64,000 nucleotides of DNA from NCBI GenBank assembly GCA_025677835.1, contig JAIXMR010000038.1, positions 124,001 to 188,000 of the forward strand, given 5' to 3'. The notes under the pieces were generated by a model. That model made no database searches, had not been told where the DNA came from, and worked only from the letters and a program-made list of their open reading frames with translations. Shown here piece by piece: positions 47,553-59,986 of this stretch. The DNA comes from Sporodiniella umbellata (lineage: Eukaryota > Mucoromycota > Mucoromycetes > Mucorales > Rhizopodaceae). The first letter of the stretch is position 1; each line of letters begins with the position of its first letter. The translations under genes and the position numbers were made by a program.

Positions 47553-48582
47553 TTATTCTTCCATTTTTAACCTTAGTGACTGTGGATCATAATTATGAAC
47601 GTTCAGGTCGTTTCTAGTCTCTGAAGGATCGTCTAATGTCTGCTCTAAATAAAATGCTAAAAAGCCTTCTTTTGTTAACCAGCCCTGTGTATTTGCTCCA
47701 AATCGTAACCCCATCTGACGTAAAAAGGCTAAAGGTGGGTGTGATCCGTTTGTTGTGAAAATGAAGCGATCCAGCTCTTTTGTGTTTAATGCATTATCTC
47801 CGTCTTGATCAAACTTTTTGAATATCTCGCTAAGCACATCCTTCAGTATTGGTGATAGCTGATTGTCCTCTGTTAATAAGTCCTCCTCCCCTCTGTATCC
47901 AGCTACTATACGCTCTATTTCATCTTCTAGATCTAAAAAAGACATTAATTAAGACTTCAAGACATGCTTAAGTTACCGTCAAAGGGCTCAAAAGTAGGAT
48001 CTACAGCACGCCCCATCTGTAACAAAATTGTAGCCTCCTCTAAGTGATTTAATACAAATAAAACAAATCCGAGTATATAGTAACACCCTCCATGAGCTGG
48101 AAAAACATCCAAGATCCAAATCATTTTAGAAGCTACATGGCTAAGGATATTCATATTCCCATTCTCTTGAAAGCTCTTTAGCTGTACTTGAGCTTGAGAA
48201 TATTCATGGTCAGCTTGATCTATTAAAACTGCATCCTCTTCGTCGTTTTGCTTATTTTTCGAGATGTAGTACTGACGCCAGCTGGCAGGCTCCTTTCCAA
48301 ATTTTGAAACAAGCTCAGAATCTAAAGAGATTTCGCTAGCTGATGTGTTGAAGATGGTATATATTTCGAACAAGTCTCCAAAATCACGAACAGTTTTACT
48401 ACAACAACGAGTTAAACGTGATCTGCTAATCGTATATAGTACCTTCTCCATATATTGTTTTCGTGTAATAATTTGTACAAAGATTTGGATGTAAGAGAAA
48501 GCTCGTCCAAGTCTTTAGGATCCAAATTGTAAGCTAAATGCTCAATAACAACTTCAGGAAAAGCTTCAAGCCGAAGAGTCAT
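47553..48582 (-). CDS. F-box protein with C-terminal EF-hand
   Basis: Three exons (48443-48582, 47977-48398, 47553-47932) give 313 residues. The N-terminal ~48 residues are an F-box (FPEVVIEHLAYNLDPKDL, LSLTSKSLYKLL, ENNIWR), which docks on Skp1 in SCF ubiquitin ligases. A helical middle follows (AHGGCYYILGFVLFVLNHLEEATILL). The C-terminal part has one canonical EF-hand loop at about 229-240, DQDGDNALNTKE, with acidic or oxygen ligands at positions 1, 3, 5, 9 and 12, so calcium binding is likely. A second, degenerate hand may pair with it (GWLTKEGFLAFYL). The combination suggests a calcium-responsive substrate adaptor; this is inference. The gene is divergent from RBM25. Confidence 0.85.
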
Positions 48583-48725
48583 GTTTTTTATAAGAAAAAA
48601 AAAATGAAGAAAAAAAAGAAACAGTAGTGGCTTATTGGAAAAATACAAAATACGTTTTTATACAGCAGGTGTGTACTTAGCAGCTATACTTTTTTTCTCG
48701 CTTCCATCATAATACATTAGCAACG
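48583..48725. promoter_or_regulatory. 143-bp bidirectional promoter
   Basis: The start codons of the F-box/EF-hand gene (minus) and RBM25 (plus) are only 143 bases apart, so both promoters must share or overlap here. No TATA box is obvious. Confidence 0.6.
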
Positions 48726-50684
48726 ATGGATCCCTATAGGCCCAATCAATATGGTAATTGTACAAATAAGTTTACAGAACTATATTTTTAACCTTCGTCA
48801 CTTCTAGGATTTCGACCACCAGTTATAGGCAACTTTGGACAACCACCACCACAGCGATTTCCACCTGGTGTCCGCCCTCCTTCCTATGGAGGTCAATACA
48901 ACATGGTTTATCGACCACCACCTAATCAATCTGTACCCGAAAATTCTGACAAATTGAATACATTGTTTGTGGGTGCTATAGCAGCAGGAGTAAGCGATGA
49001 ATGGATTGAAAAGCTGTTACAAGTAATGGAAAACAAAGTTGCTATAGCGTGTTTGAAACCTATTACTGAATATTGAACATAGGTATGTGGAGAGCTCAAG
49101 CAATGGAAACGTGTCAAAGACCCTGCTGGGAACCCTAAGGGCTTTGGTTTTGCCACCTACCAAGACCCAGATAGCTCACTATGTGCCTTACGTGTTATTG
49201 GAGGGGAAAAAACATCTGGAGTTACCTTAAAAGCCAATGATAGTAGTCAGACGGAAAAAAAGCTACTAGTCAAAGCAGACGACCAAGTACGTTCATACTT
49301 GGAAAACTATCAACAATCATCCAAACAGACTACGGAGGAACAAGATGTAGCCGACGATGAACAAAAATATCAGATCGTTCAAAGTTATGTAACAGCCATC
49401 AATCGGGGCCTTTCACACGGCTCTTCAGAACAAGAAGACTCACTTTCAAGAGACCTAGCCATGTTTAAAGAACGGGCTGTTCAAAAAGATCAAGAAAAGA
49501 GAAAATATGAGCCCGAGAGAAGACGCAAAAGCTCACCGTCCAGAAGAAATGATTTTGTTAAAGGAAATGTGGATGAAAAGGAACTAATGATGACAGATGA
49601 GGAAATGGAAAGGAGAAGAAGAGAAAAGCACGAGAGAGACGTAGAAAACGCATATCGACATAGAGAAAAACGATTTGAAAACAGAGAAAACGCCCAGCTT
49701 CGCGAATTTGAAAAGGATGTTAAAAGAGAAAAGGAAGAAGAGGATAGACTAGCTAGAGATAGAGAATATTGGCTAGAAAAGTTAGCCAACTTTGACGATG
49801 ATCTTGAAACAACAAAAGAAGAGGAATTGTACTATGTAGATAGGTAAAGTTTCTTTTTTTTTTAAAAAAAAGATTCTTCTGTGCTTTATATAAACAATAT
49901 GATAGGTCTCGGTGGAGAAAAATTAGAGAAAATATTCGTAGAAGAGATCATGAACGTGACGAAGAAGATAAGCGTAGAGAGGTACAAGAGATGGAAGAGG
50001 AGAAAATCAGGATGGAAGAGGAAGAGCGTATAAGAAAAGAAAGCAAAATTCTAAATAGAGAAGCAGACGACGGGAAGATTGCTCTCAAGACAAAAAAACT
50101 AAACTTCAATATTTCAATTAAAAGAAATACATTGGGCGGTGTAGATGAAGACGATGAAGAAGAAAATAGAAAGAAACGTCGCGTTCTTGTGCCTTTAGAC
50201 TATAGCGATTTAGAAAAGAGACATTATTCAGATGAAGAAGAGATGACAAATGAAGAAAGAACCGCAATGGTAAAAAAACTTATTGATTCTATACCCAGCT
50301 CACAAAACGAGTTGTGGAGCTATCCAGTAAAATGGGACGAACTAGATGAGGTACGAAATTTACAAAGATAGTATTGTAATATTTACTTTTAATATTTAGG
50401 AGCTTATCGAACAAAAACTTCGCCCTTTTGTATCAAAGAAGATATTCGAACTTTTGGGCATGGAAGAAGAAGATTTGGTCAACTTTGTGCTTCAGTTTAT
50501 AAGGGAAAAGAAGGGCGCTAACGAACTTGTAACTGAATTAGAAGGGGTAAAAAGAAAACATCAATTTTATGAAACCTGGCTTACACTCTAATTATAGGCC
50601 CTTGATGAGGATGCTTTGGTATTTGTAATGAAGTTATGGAGAGCTCTGATTTTTGAATTGGAAAGAAAAACCAAAAAATTATAG
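48726..50684 (+). CDS. RBM25: RNA-binding protein 25 homologue (RRM + PWI)
   Basis: Six exons (48726-48753, 48808-49022, 49083-49843, 49906-50350, 50400-50546, 50598-50684) give 560 residues. RBM25 is a U1 snRNP-associated splicing regulator. Order: a Pro-rich N-terminus (FRPPVIGNFGQPPPQR), an RRM at about 60-150 with RNP2 LFVGAIAAG and RNP1 KGFGFATYQ, a long Arg/Glu/Lys-rich helix (about 230-400), and a C-terminal PWI domain (about 475-560: WDELDEELIEQKLRPFVSKK, LVNFVLQFIREK, DALVFVMKLWRALIFEL). This is the full RBM25 layout, with a shorter RE/RD region than in animals. Its first exon is only 28 nt. It is divergent from the F-box gene. Confidence 0.93.
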
Positions 50685-51090
50685 TTAATAAACCTTTTTG
50701 TTCAATAAGGATAAAAGAAAACGAATACCTTGTATGCAAGGTCCTTCTATTTCTATTCGTATCCTAGACTCAAGATTTCTGGAAGTGAACGCTATAAACT
50801 CTGCTTTTCATAGGCCAAAACCTAACATAAATTAAGACTATATCACAGCAACTCTAAAACTAAGAGCTTAACCATAATACAGACTTTATTTTACCGATAC
50901 AAAAAAGGAATTGGGAAAACTTAAACTATCGACAAAGGTACACATTAGAATTTGAATTGGCTTTTATCGTTAACTCTTTGAATGGTTTGGACTTAGAAAT
51001 GTTGAGGGAAGGAGCATGTACATACATTGTACTAGGCTTTGTCTTTAGTGCACAAACACAGTTTAAAAGGGCATTTTATACCAAATAGAC
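50685..51090. other. Spacer between convergent genes
   Basis: 3' flanks of RBM25 and the methyltransferase gene. No gene is seen. Confidence 0.6.
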
Positions 51091-52043
51091 TCATTTTTTT
51101 TGGCACCAGAACAAGTCAGTGTCGTGAGGGTAAACAAATGTTTCGCTATCATCAGCAGGGAAAGAGTGTTCATTCAAGATTCTGTTGACATTTTGTTGAA
51201 CCTTTTTTTGCTCCTCTTGACTAAGAACAGCAATATAGCTCTTGCTTAATATTCTCTTCCAAATATTAGATCTGATGGCAGGACTGTCGTTCTCAAATCT
51301 CTCATATTGAAGAGGGAGACCATAAAGTGACCTTACTTTTTCAGTTTCGAATGCGTTTTTCCATTTGCCATGGCGGTATTGAGGTACAGAAAGATCATAT
51401 TGTTCATATTCACTAAAAAAAGCCCACTATTAACACCTTTCTGAATTGCTTTTTTTTTCTTGATTACTTTCTTAAGTCAGCCACCCACTTTGCACGCTCT
51501 TTGCTCTCCATGTTCCAGATCAAGAACATGTACCCATTAGGCTTGAGGATACGATGTATTTCTTCTAAACTTTTTTCATCTGAGAACCAATGAAAACATT
51601 GAGCAAGAACTACAGCGTCTTGAGATTCAGATTCTATAGGGATAGACCACGAGTTCCCTTCGATCACCTGTATCTGAGGCAATAGCTCGCATAATCTGTC
51701 ACGCATACCCTGAACTGGCTCTACTGCGGTTACATCAAAGCCTTCTTTCACAAGTAGCTCAGTCATGATCCCAGTACCAGCTCCCAAATCCAGTATTTTC
51801 TTGGGTTCTTTTGCAGAAAGTAGATTAGCTATACGCTCCAGTGACTTCTTAGGATACGATGGCCTTGCTTTAGCTATTGATGCAAAGATAGTAAGCGGAT
51901 TTTATATATTCTTTTTTTATTTTTTTGGATTGACGCTCAAAAAAATAGAAAAAGCAGCCCCTACCATAAGCAAAGGTTTGATTTTGAAAACCACTAAGTG
52001 CAACAGGATGCGGTTTGGGCATTTTTGATATAAATCTGCTCAT
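51091..52043 (-). CDS. Class I SAM-dependent methyltransferase
   Basis: Three exons (51965-52043, 51468-51873, 51091-51412) give 268 residues. SAM-binding motif I is ILDLGAGTGIMTELL, and the acidic end of strand 2 is in DVTAVEPVQGM. Motif III, VVLAQCFHWFSDE, and the helix EEIHRILKPNGYMFLIWNM follow; together these are typical of the methyltransferase type 11 family. The pattern with HWF and the C-terminal extension resembles fungal trans-aconitate or Crg1-like methyltransferases. The substrate cannot be given. The intron acceptors keep phase 1 and 2. The start used (MSRFISKMPKP) may have an alternative at the second Met. Confidence 0.9.
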
Positions 52044-53513
52044 AATTAAGAAAAAAGCAAACCTTTTATAATCTAAAATTAGATGGTCGAGGGGCCGTTT
52101 TTTTTTTTCTGTATTAAAAGCAAACAACCAATAAAAAGTTGCTGAAGTTGAACAAAGGATTTAGGGTTAATACGAACTATACCTAACTACGTGACTAGGA
52201 ATAGCATGCTTTCAAGCAGTTCTATATAGCCTGGCCTGACCATCCTAAGGTATTGAAAGAAAATCACATAGCTTTGTATTTAGCCACCTATCAGCTATGT
52301 TTGGTGTTATTGCCATTAGAAACCTTTCCTTGTTTTGGATTTTAAACCACCTACTGCCATAAACAGAAAAAAATATACGATTAAGTTTAAAAAATACGAC
52401 CAAGTTTAACTAAATTTTTCCAGACACCCTACTGTGGTTGTATAAGTTGGATTTGCGTAAATATAGCGCTTTAGTATTGAATGCCATTTATCAAATGATA
52501 GATATAAAGTTGGGTATTCGAATTAAAAAGCTAGCCCTTTTTTTTTGCGTATAAACTTTTTCTCGTGGGACTTATAGTACGCAGACAATAAACATCTAAA
52601 CTACAGTTTAAAACACTACAAGTCGGAGGCCAAGTACACGGTAGACGGATAGCATTACTTAAACATACACACGTAGATGGGATATATTTGAAGCAGCGTA
52701 CAGTAGCCGTTTGATACTTCCGCAGCCTATATCAAACTTACAATAGGAAAACGTTTGTTTTTACACACTTTTGAGCACATAGCGCAAGCTAGACAGTTAT
52801 TTAATTGAACCGAAATTTTATCCTGAAACACAATCATATACTAGTAAAGTACCAGTTTTAACAAGAACACAACGAAAAAGGCGGCAAGGTTTTTGACTGT
52901 AAAACCGCCTTTTCTGGGAAAGCAACAGCCTTCTGCTGCTATACAATGCATTTTTTGAGACCTGTTTGAAGCAAGGGATCATATGAAGAAAATGCCACAG
53001 AAAGAATTTACAAAGTGGAAAGTTGAGAGCCCTTAAGCAGACCCTATTTTCGTTTGGAGACTGAAATGCATGTACATCTGATAATGACATAGTCACCACT
53101 TTTTGAGTTTATTCTCTTACAGGACTTAGCAAGTACGGCCTATCTCTTGTGACTCTATGAAAGGTAGATTGCATCCAAAAAAAAAAGAGGCTCACTACAC
53201 TTATTGAGCTGAGTCAAAGTATTATAATTATCATAGCTAATGAAAAATAAAAACAAACCCTTTAATTGATCCAAAACAACAATGACCCCTTAATTGTTAC
53301 TGAGAACAAGAGGAGGGAACGCTCACACGTGTAAGCTTAACTTGATTCAGATAAAGTATATGCTTTTTGAGTATATTCTTGATTCAATTGAAATAACGAT
53401 GTCTTTTTCAATTGCCTAAATAAGATTTGCATGAAACATTGAAAAAAAGGAAACGTGTAAGGGGAGAATCATTTTTGATTTAATTTCTTTTTGCTTTTCT
53501 GAAAAGAAAAATA
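52044..53513. other. Divergent intergenic region of about 1.5 kb
   Basis: Between the methyltransferase (minus) and FHA (plus) genes. Only short open frames without features are present. No gene is seen. Confidence 0.55.
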
Positions 53514-54866
53514 ATGTCAGAATCTGTAACAATTGCAAATATTCAAGAGAGCAGCACCAATACTTTAAAGCTAAATAAGCAAAAAGGTGAACTCCAAGCT
53601 ATTTTATTATTTTGGACTACAATCTAACCAACGAAATCCTTCAACCTAGAGAGAGGACCCAATGTAGTTACAGTTGTTTTAAAACCTCACAACTCCCTTT
53701 TTCAAACAAGAACCTTGGAATTAAAAGACAAGTCTTTTGTAAAGATTGGAAGGCAAACATCAGCTAAAACAGCGCCTACTGCGCTGAATGGGTTTTTTGA
53801 TTCCAAGGTGCTCTCAAGACAACATGCAGAGATATTTTATGACAAGCACCGAGTAAGTAAAATCTCTTCTATTGTCATTGTTTTATTGATTTTATATCCA
53901 AAGGTTTACCTCAAAGATGTCAAGTCAAGCAATGGCACTTTTGTGAATAGTAACAGACTATCCAACGAAGGAGAAGAGAGTGCACCTTATGAAATAAAGT
54001 CAAGTGACGAAATAGAGTTCGGCATAGATATCACCAATGACGATGGATCAGGTAAAAAGAAAACGCCTGTCTTTGTAAGAGCCAGCACTTATTATCATAA
54101 ACAGTTATGTATCGCAAGGTATCTAGCTTAGTATATATATACCCTGTACCGCTATCTCAGGTAGATGAAAACATGATTAAAGAAGCAAGTACATTATTCC
54201 CCTCATCGATACAAGTAAGAACAGGAAAGAGGAGAAAGACATACACAAAACTAAAAGCATATCTAGATTTCCCGCACACCATCTTTAGAGACATTGTCCG
54301 ACCACCGTGACCAAAAGCAACTCCAGGAAGTCAAACCGAACCAAATTTTGGAAGCTCTTATGTTACAACTACAATCCGAAATAGAAAAATCCAAAAAAGT
54401 TCAAGAGGAACTGAAGAGTATAAAGGACTCTATGGACGAGCTAGACAAGACAGTACACAAAGAGAGCAAGCATGTAACGTTTTGAAGAAGAAAAACCGAA
54501 ATATATGTACCAGAAATAGCTAAATACGACATATATATATATATATATACATAGGGCGAGTTACAACATCAGCTCAAAGAGGCCGAAGGCACCATTCGAT
54601 CTTTTGACGAAAAATGGAGATGTCAAAACCAAGCCATCCATACTGCCAAAAACGAACTACACACTTTAGAGCGACAGGTATCCAACTACAATACATGGAA
54701 ATCGCAACTGGCACACAAACTTGAGCAAGAAGTAAAGAAATCAAAAGGACTTGAGCAGCAACTAAAAGAAAAGGATTCCAGCATAGACATTAGAGGAGTG
54801 TTCCTATCATCAGTAGCCGCACTATGTCTATATTACTGTATTGCTAATTACTTTGTTAATACTTAA
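53514..54866 (+). CDS. Tail-anchored FHA-domain protein (SLMAP/Far10-like)
   Basis: Seven exons (53514-53586, 53650-53852, 53904-54051, 54105-54118, 54161-54214, 54291-54473, 54555-54866) give 328 residues. An FHA domain at about 30-140 has the phosphothreonine pocket residues in KIGRQ, LSRQHAEI and SSNGTFVN. A long coiled coil follows (about 170-305), then a hydrophobic helix GVFLSSVAALCLYYCIAN that ends the protein. This layout matches the STRIPAK components SLMAP (animals) and Far10/Vps64 or Csc1 (yeasts), which sit on the ER or nuclear envelope. Exon 4 is a 14-nt microexon needed to keep the frame. The acceptor of exon 2 could be six bases later without changing phase. Confidence 0.88.
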
Positions 54867-54983
54867 CCGTGCCTATTCCTAATTACTACTACTATTATTA
54901 TTACTATTACTACTGGTGCTATCTCATTGACTTTTGTTTCAAATATTTATTTTATTGTTCATTCAAAAAAAAAAGAAATTCCC

Positions 54984-55447
54984 CTAATATTGGCCATAGT
55001 CTGGCCATCCTCTATATCTCCCATAATCGTACATGTCCTGTGAATGAGATTGATTGTAAACATTTGCATATGTATTGCCGTGACGTATTTTGTTATAGAT
55101 GGTTCGAAGTGTACTTGGTTTATATGGCACGCCTCCATAATACCCAGGGCCATAGCCATTCATCATTGAGTAACCTGTCATGCTACTTCCTGGGTAGCCA
55201 TAGTAGCTCATAGGGTATACTTGTTGCTCAGGGTACATCGGTAGCTGGCCATAAGCTTGTTGTTGATAATAGCTTTGCGATGGGGGGTAGAGCTGCTGCT
55301 GGGGATATGTCAGTTGCTGGAGATAAGATGGCTGTTGGGAATACATTGGACTAGAAGTATAATAAGAACCGTAATAAGAGTAAGGATACGACACTAGATT
55401 TTCTTCGAAATTTTAGCGGTTTAAAATACAAAAGAATACTATTTACT
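54984..55447 (-). CDS. Tyr/Gln/Pro/Gly-rich low-complexity protein
   Basis: About 136 residues rich in Tyr, Gln, Pro, Gly and Ser (MYSQQPSYLQQLTYPQQQ, YPGSSMTGYSMMNGYG), with no family recognised. Such prion-like composition is common in proteins that form condensates or bind RNA, but no function can be given. The main exon is 54984-55393. Its first two bases, TG, follow an acceptor. The only ATG in this position would come from an A at 55447, joined over a 53-nt intron (GTAAAT donor, TCTAG acceptor), so the start codon appears to be split. Otherwise translation would start at an internal Met (residue 17). It converges with the FHA gene over 117 bases. Confidence 0.6.
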
Positions 55448-55474
55448 CTATACAAGATCGTGCAAAGATATAGC

Positions 55475-55498
55475 AAAAAAAAAAAAAAAAAAAAAAAA
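55475..55498. repeat. Poly(A) run, 24 bases
   Basis: Uninterrupted A tract upstream of the Tyr-rich gene, within its likely leader or promoter. Confidence 0.9.
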
Positions 55499-56168
55499 GG
55501 CTGATAAATCTTATGAGAGATAGAGAATAAAACAAATAAAACAGAATAAAAACAAAACGCCTCCCCTTTTCGGTCACTGTTCTCCGGAAGATCATATGAT
55601 GTCAGTTCTGTAATTGCATCATATGACCTGCTAAAAGAAAAATATGTTTTAGAAAATTTCCTTTTGCTTTGAAACATTTTTAGGGAAATGAGTGGTTTGA
55701 CCAGTTCCTTACAAAGACTCAGCTTTGCATCGTACTCCTCAGATCTTGGGCTGCTGCATTTTGGCAGTAGCTTTGAAGTACTATCAGCGAAAAGTGTGAC
55801 ACATATTGCCTGTGTCTCCTATTGATTGTTATTGTTTTTCCTTAGCGTTTTTTTGATCGTCTGTTGTTTAAGGCGATTTGATTACCATTCACAGTTTAGC
55901 TCACACAGTCCCACTCTTTAGCAAAGGTCATCTCTCCCTATATGTACTTTCCACTTGTAGAAAGTAAGCCTTTTTTTTTTTTATTGACGCTTTTAGACAA
56001 AAAAAGAGTATCTAAGCTCCTTTTGCTAGCACCAATCAGTAGGACTATCTTTACATCTTAAAAAATCCGGTTTTAGTATTGCAACGGTTAAAGACATGTT
56101 TGTTTTAAAGAGATAAAAGGGAAACCAGCTTTGTATGATTTTATTATTGTTATTATTGCTGTTGCTAT
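55499..56168. other. Spacer upstream of Tyr-rich gene
   Basis: Promoter of the Tyr-rich gene and 3' flank of the deubiquitinase gene. TCATATGAT occurs twice near 55600-55625. No gene is seen. Confidence 0.5.
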
Positions 56169-59100
56169 CTAATCTCTATCACCGCTTTCTTCATTTTCTT
56201 TGGTGTTTGTTTCGTTTTCTTGCGGCTCTTTTTCTAACATGTCAACGTCTTTAAAGTCTTCAGTTTCACCGTCTCCAAACATGTCTATTTCTTCTGCTTT
56301 TTTGCTTGTATCAACTGAAGGTACACTGGTTTCTGTCTTGTTTGATGGAAACACTTTTTCAAAAATGCTTGTGCTGTGGAGCATATCTGTATCTTTTTCA
56401 TCGCCTTCTGCCGTCTTATTTGGCTCATGTTGCAACTCTTCTTTAGCAGCCTGCTGCTTTCTCCATAATTCTTGTAAGATTTCTTCTACGCTCTGTGCAT
56501 TACCTTCATCTTTGTTTCTTCGGCGCTTATAGAACAGCAGATAAGCGGCAGGGGTTTTGATATCAGACACATCTACTTTAGCAACGTGTGAATCATCAAA
56601 ATGGTACCAATTTTTGTCTTCAAAGTTCTGAGCGTAAGCAGTATCTAAAAACGATCGTTAGTAAATGGCCCGAATAATAAGTATAGTTACAATGGCCGCC
56701 GCCTAAACCACCATAGTGATTATCAACTGCATACAGGTCATAAATCAACCTTTCGTCAGAGCCTTCTTCAATGCTCAAAACACGATCACTCAAATCGAGG
56801 TTTTGAATTGGAAAGTCAATCAGAACATCAATTTTATCTCTAAAAGCACGAGAATGACTAAATCGCTTAAGGTGAACAACTACGACTTCAGGCATATGCC
56901 AAAGATCGAATTTTTTGGTGGCCATCTGATGCTTTTTGCACTTGGGACAGTACCACAAGTCTTCCTCGCTTAACGCTTCTTCTTTTGTAAATTCGTCCAG
57001 ACAGTCAGATAGGGTAACCTGCTTGTTCTTTTGCTCTGATGAATTCAACTTGGCTTCTTCAGGATCTCCCAAGTCCTCAATCTCGTCCCATCCACTAGTA
57101 GAAACTCCACTGTTTGAGTTGTGTTGGGACTCGCCAAATATTTGTTTTGCTTTTTTGGATGACCATTCAAGGAGTATACCTTCGCCTTGACGTACAATGG
57201 TCCTCGGGGGTTGTTTGAGTACCTTTTTGGTTCGGGCAGGCTCCTCGACCTGCGCAGTGTAGGAAAGAGCAGGTGATTCCGCTTTGTTGCCTATCTGATT
57301 TTCATTGGAGAAGTTGGAGTCATCGTCACTATTTGCCAAAGGGTCCTCGTTCAAAGGCATTTGACTACGATAAAACTCTTGGGCAGCATCCTCTACCATA
57401 TCCCCTTCAAACTCCTCTTCTTTCTTTTCCTCTTCCTCTTTCGCCTCGCCCATCTCAGTATCTACAGGTTCTTTGTCTTCATCGCCTTCATCAGTTTGGT
57501 TGAAATCTTCACGCAGTTTTTGCTCCCTATCAAACCTTTCTTTCAAATCAACCAGGCTATTAGGATGCCAGCTTTGAGAGCATGGCAAAAGATCTTCAGA
57601 GTGTCCGCCCAAAGTAACCGCACTGGAAAATACCTTCATCGAAAATAAATTGGACATAGGCTCAGTCTTTTTGCCGCCAGCGGCCGTGACAGCAGCAGTG
57701 GTGTGAATGGGCTGTTGTGTGGCTTGATTTGTGGCGACCTCGTAAGCAGGAGGCTCTTCCATCTCCTGTTCCTTCACCTCCTCAAACAATTTGAAGCTCG
57801 TGTAACGCTCGACATGCTGGGAAACCATATGATGTAATTGACTGTAGCTGTTTGCATACTGATAAGGAATAGCCACAATAAAAGGATCGCCAAAGGGTAT
57901 GATTTGTTGGCCGCTGATTGTGCTTTCATTGGCTTCTGAAGTAGCACAATAGACGGGAAACACGATCAATTGTTCGGGATCTTTGGGCTCAAGCATATTG
58001 TCGTCTTCATCGTCGCTGCTACCCTTTCCAAATCGGTACGAAACTCTCCTCTTGGGTGTAGGTGGTACAGGGCCGGGAAGTTGGTAGACGTAAACGATAT
58101 CCGAAGTACCGATAGTAGCCACAGGTTCATATTGAGGGAATACTTTGTAGATCTTATGTGAAAAGATTTCTACGACAAGCAACTATTCAAATAAAAATGG
58201 GTTTCTCTTCTTTTTTTTTTTTTTTTTTTTGATAAAGTATGTCTAAAAACCTTACTGTAGATGGGTCTTCGACAGACATCATTTCTGCCATCTTCTTTTG
58301 AAGGTGTGCAATACTAGCGTCCTTGCTTAAAGTGACAACCACGCGCTGCATTCGCTTTGTCGGGTCATAAGGTACATAGACAACCGTTGTCTTGGATTTT
58401 TTTTTGATTGGAAGAGGGAGAGAAAGATACATAAAAGGGTCAAAAGTAACAGAGACCTACAGTGCGAATCAATACATACTTTTGGAGTACCTAGAAACAA
58501 AATAAAAGACCTACGTTTTTACACTCTGAGCAAACCAACTTGCTCTTGAATTGGCCTTGGAAATAGTCCACAATGACAGAATCATTTCTAGCTAAATGAT
58601 AGTTCCAACTACATTCTGCAATTTCTTTGTCTTCCTTTCCTTCAAAATCAGGCAATTCGACATAGGGCTTTTTGAGGATTCGGTTCAAATCTTCATGGAG
58701 TCCGTCCAGCAAAAATGCCAACAGCTCCTGAGTGTCGTGTTGTTGATACCCGTAAAAAGAAGAGTTGAACTTTCCAATCGTATATTTAAAGTCGCGTGGC
58801 GATGTGCTGTTGCTATCTCCTGACCAAAGTTTTGCGACCAATTCCCCAAAAGCTTCTGCTACCTGACCCTTCATTCCCAATGGGTTATCTCGATTTAACT
58901 CTCGTTTATAGTTTTCAGCTAAAAAAGAAAAAGAAAAGAAACGTTATAAATCGCCCCTTTCTTATAACTGCATCTAACAAACCTACCCAAAAACCACTTT
59001 GTAAGCTCAGGTGTGTTGCTGAGACACTGAAGAGCAGAGTTCATAAAACAGGTGTTTCCTAAATTTTGAAGGCCGCAAACACCCCTCACGGATCTATTGA

Positions 59101-59986
59101 CACTAGCTGTAGGTGTACTGACAGTAGATGTGGTTAAGTTGTTGAACCCGTTGGCAAATAGACTGGATGTTGAAGAAACAGAGGAAGAAGAATCAGTGAC
59201 TTTCATAAGCTCCAAAGGATATCGTACGTCGCCCCTGACCCCCACAGCAATATAAAGGGTACCTGAGAGGGACAAAGCGGCAAACTTGTTATCCGTATCC
59301 AATACGCTGGCTTTTTGAACGGTACTAGGCGTTATAGTAGGGGAATCTGGTTTGTGATCCAACTTCCATATCTGCAATTCGCAGTCCTGTGAAAGATCCA
59401 GAGATTCCTGAACAGCTGATAAAAGGCTGTGAATGGGAGACAACTCTGATAGAGTAAATTGTGGTGACTTTTCTAATACTGAAGGACCTTCGCTGACTAC
59501 AAACAAATGAAATGTAGGTGGATAAAGCTCAACCTCAAGATTTCCAGACTCTTTCTTAATAACCTGTCGCTCAATAGCTATAGGCGATCTAGAAAAAGTT
59601 CCGTACCACCCCACCAAAGTCTCCCAAGCCTTTTCTGGAACAGCATAAACAGTTTCATCCATAACCAGTGAGTTTTCCAGGTCACCGTTCTCTTTCAAGA
59701 TCGATAGGTTATTAATGGGACCTGGGACTGTCTGCTCGCCTAATTTTCTGGAATTTTGCTGTGGGCTACTCAAACGAGAACAGTACTGTTTCCAACGTGT
59801 AAACCATGCTTTAGATATAAGACACCAAGTTTGGCCTTCCTGAAGAAGATCTTGCTGCAATTGTGTGACTAATTTGGTTTGATCCTTGGGGTCGGTCTTT
59901 AGCACGTGTATTTCGTCTTCTTCAATGCTGGACTCTCTTGCCCGCTTGGTGGAAATAGGGCTTTTCTCTATTTCACTATCGGACAT
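56169..59986 (-). CDS. UBP12: Ubiquitin-specific protease, Ubp12/USP15 type
   Basis: Five exons (58987-59986, 58515-58918, 58256-58456, 56691-58182, 56169-56644) give 1190 residues, near the 1254 of yeast Ubp12. It would remove ubiquitin from proteins. A DUSP domain begins at about 50 ([15 protein letters not shown]). The split catalytic domain starts with Cys313 in [10 protein letters not shown] and ends with His1032 in GGLGGGHYTAYAQN; the intron falls right after that His. Zinc-ribbon pairs CSEC and CPKC are present. Between the catalytic halves lies a long insertion with an acidic region ([13 protein letters not shown]) and a ubiquitin-like part, as in USP4/11/15. The C-terminal ~110 residues are acidic and probably disordered. 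Confidence 0.93.

Noticed and set aside
52818..53099. 93-codon minus-strand open frame between the methyltransferase and FHA genes
   Set aside because: No family features, biased Phe/Leu/Arg/Ser composition typical of non-coding AT-rich DNA.
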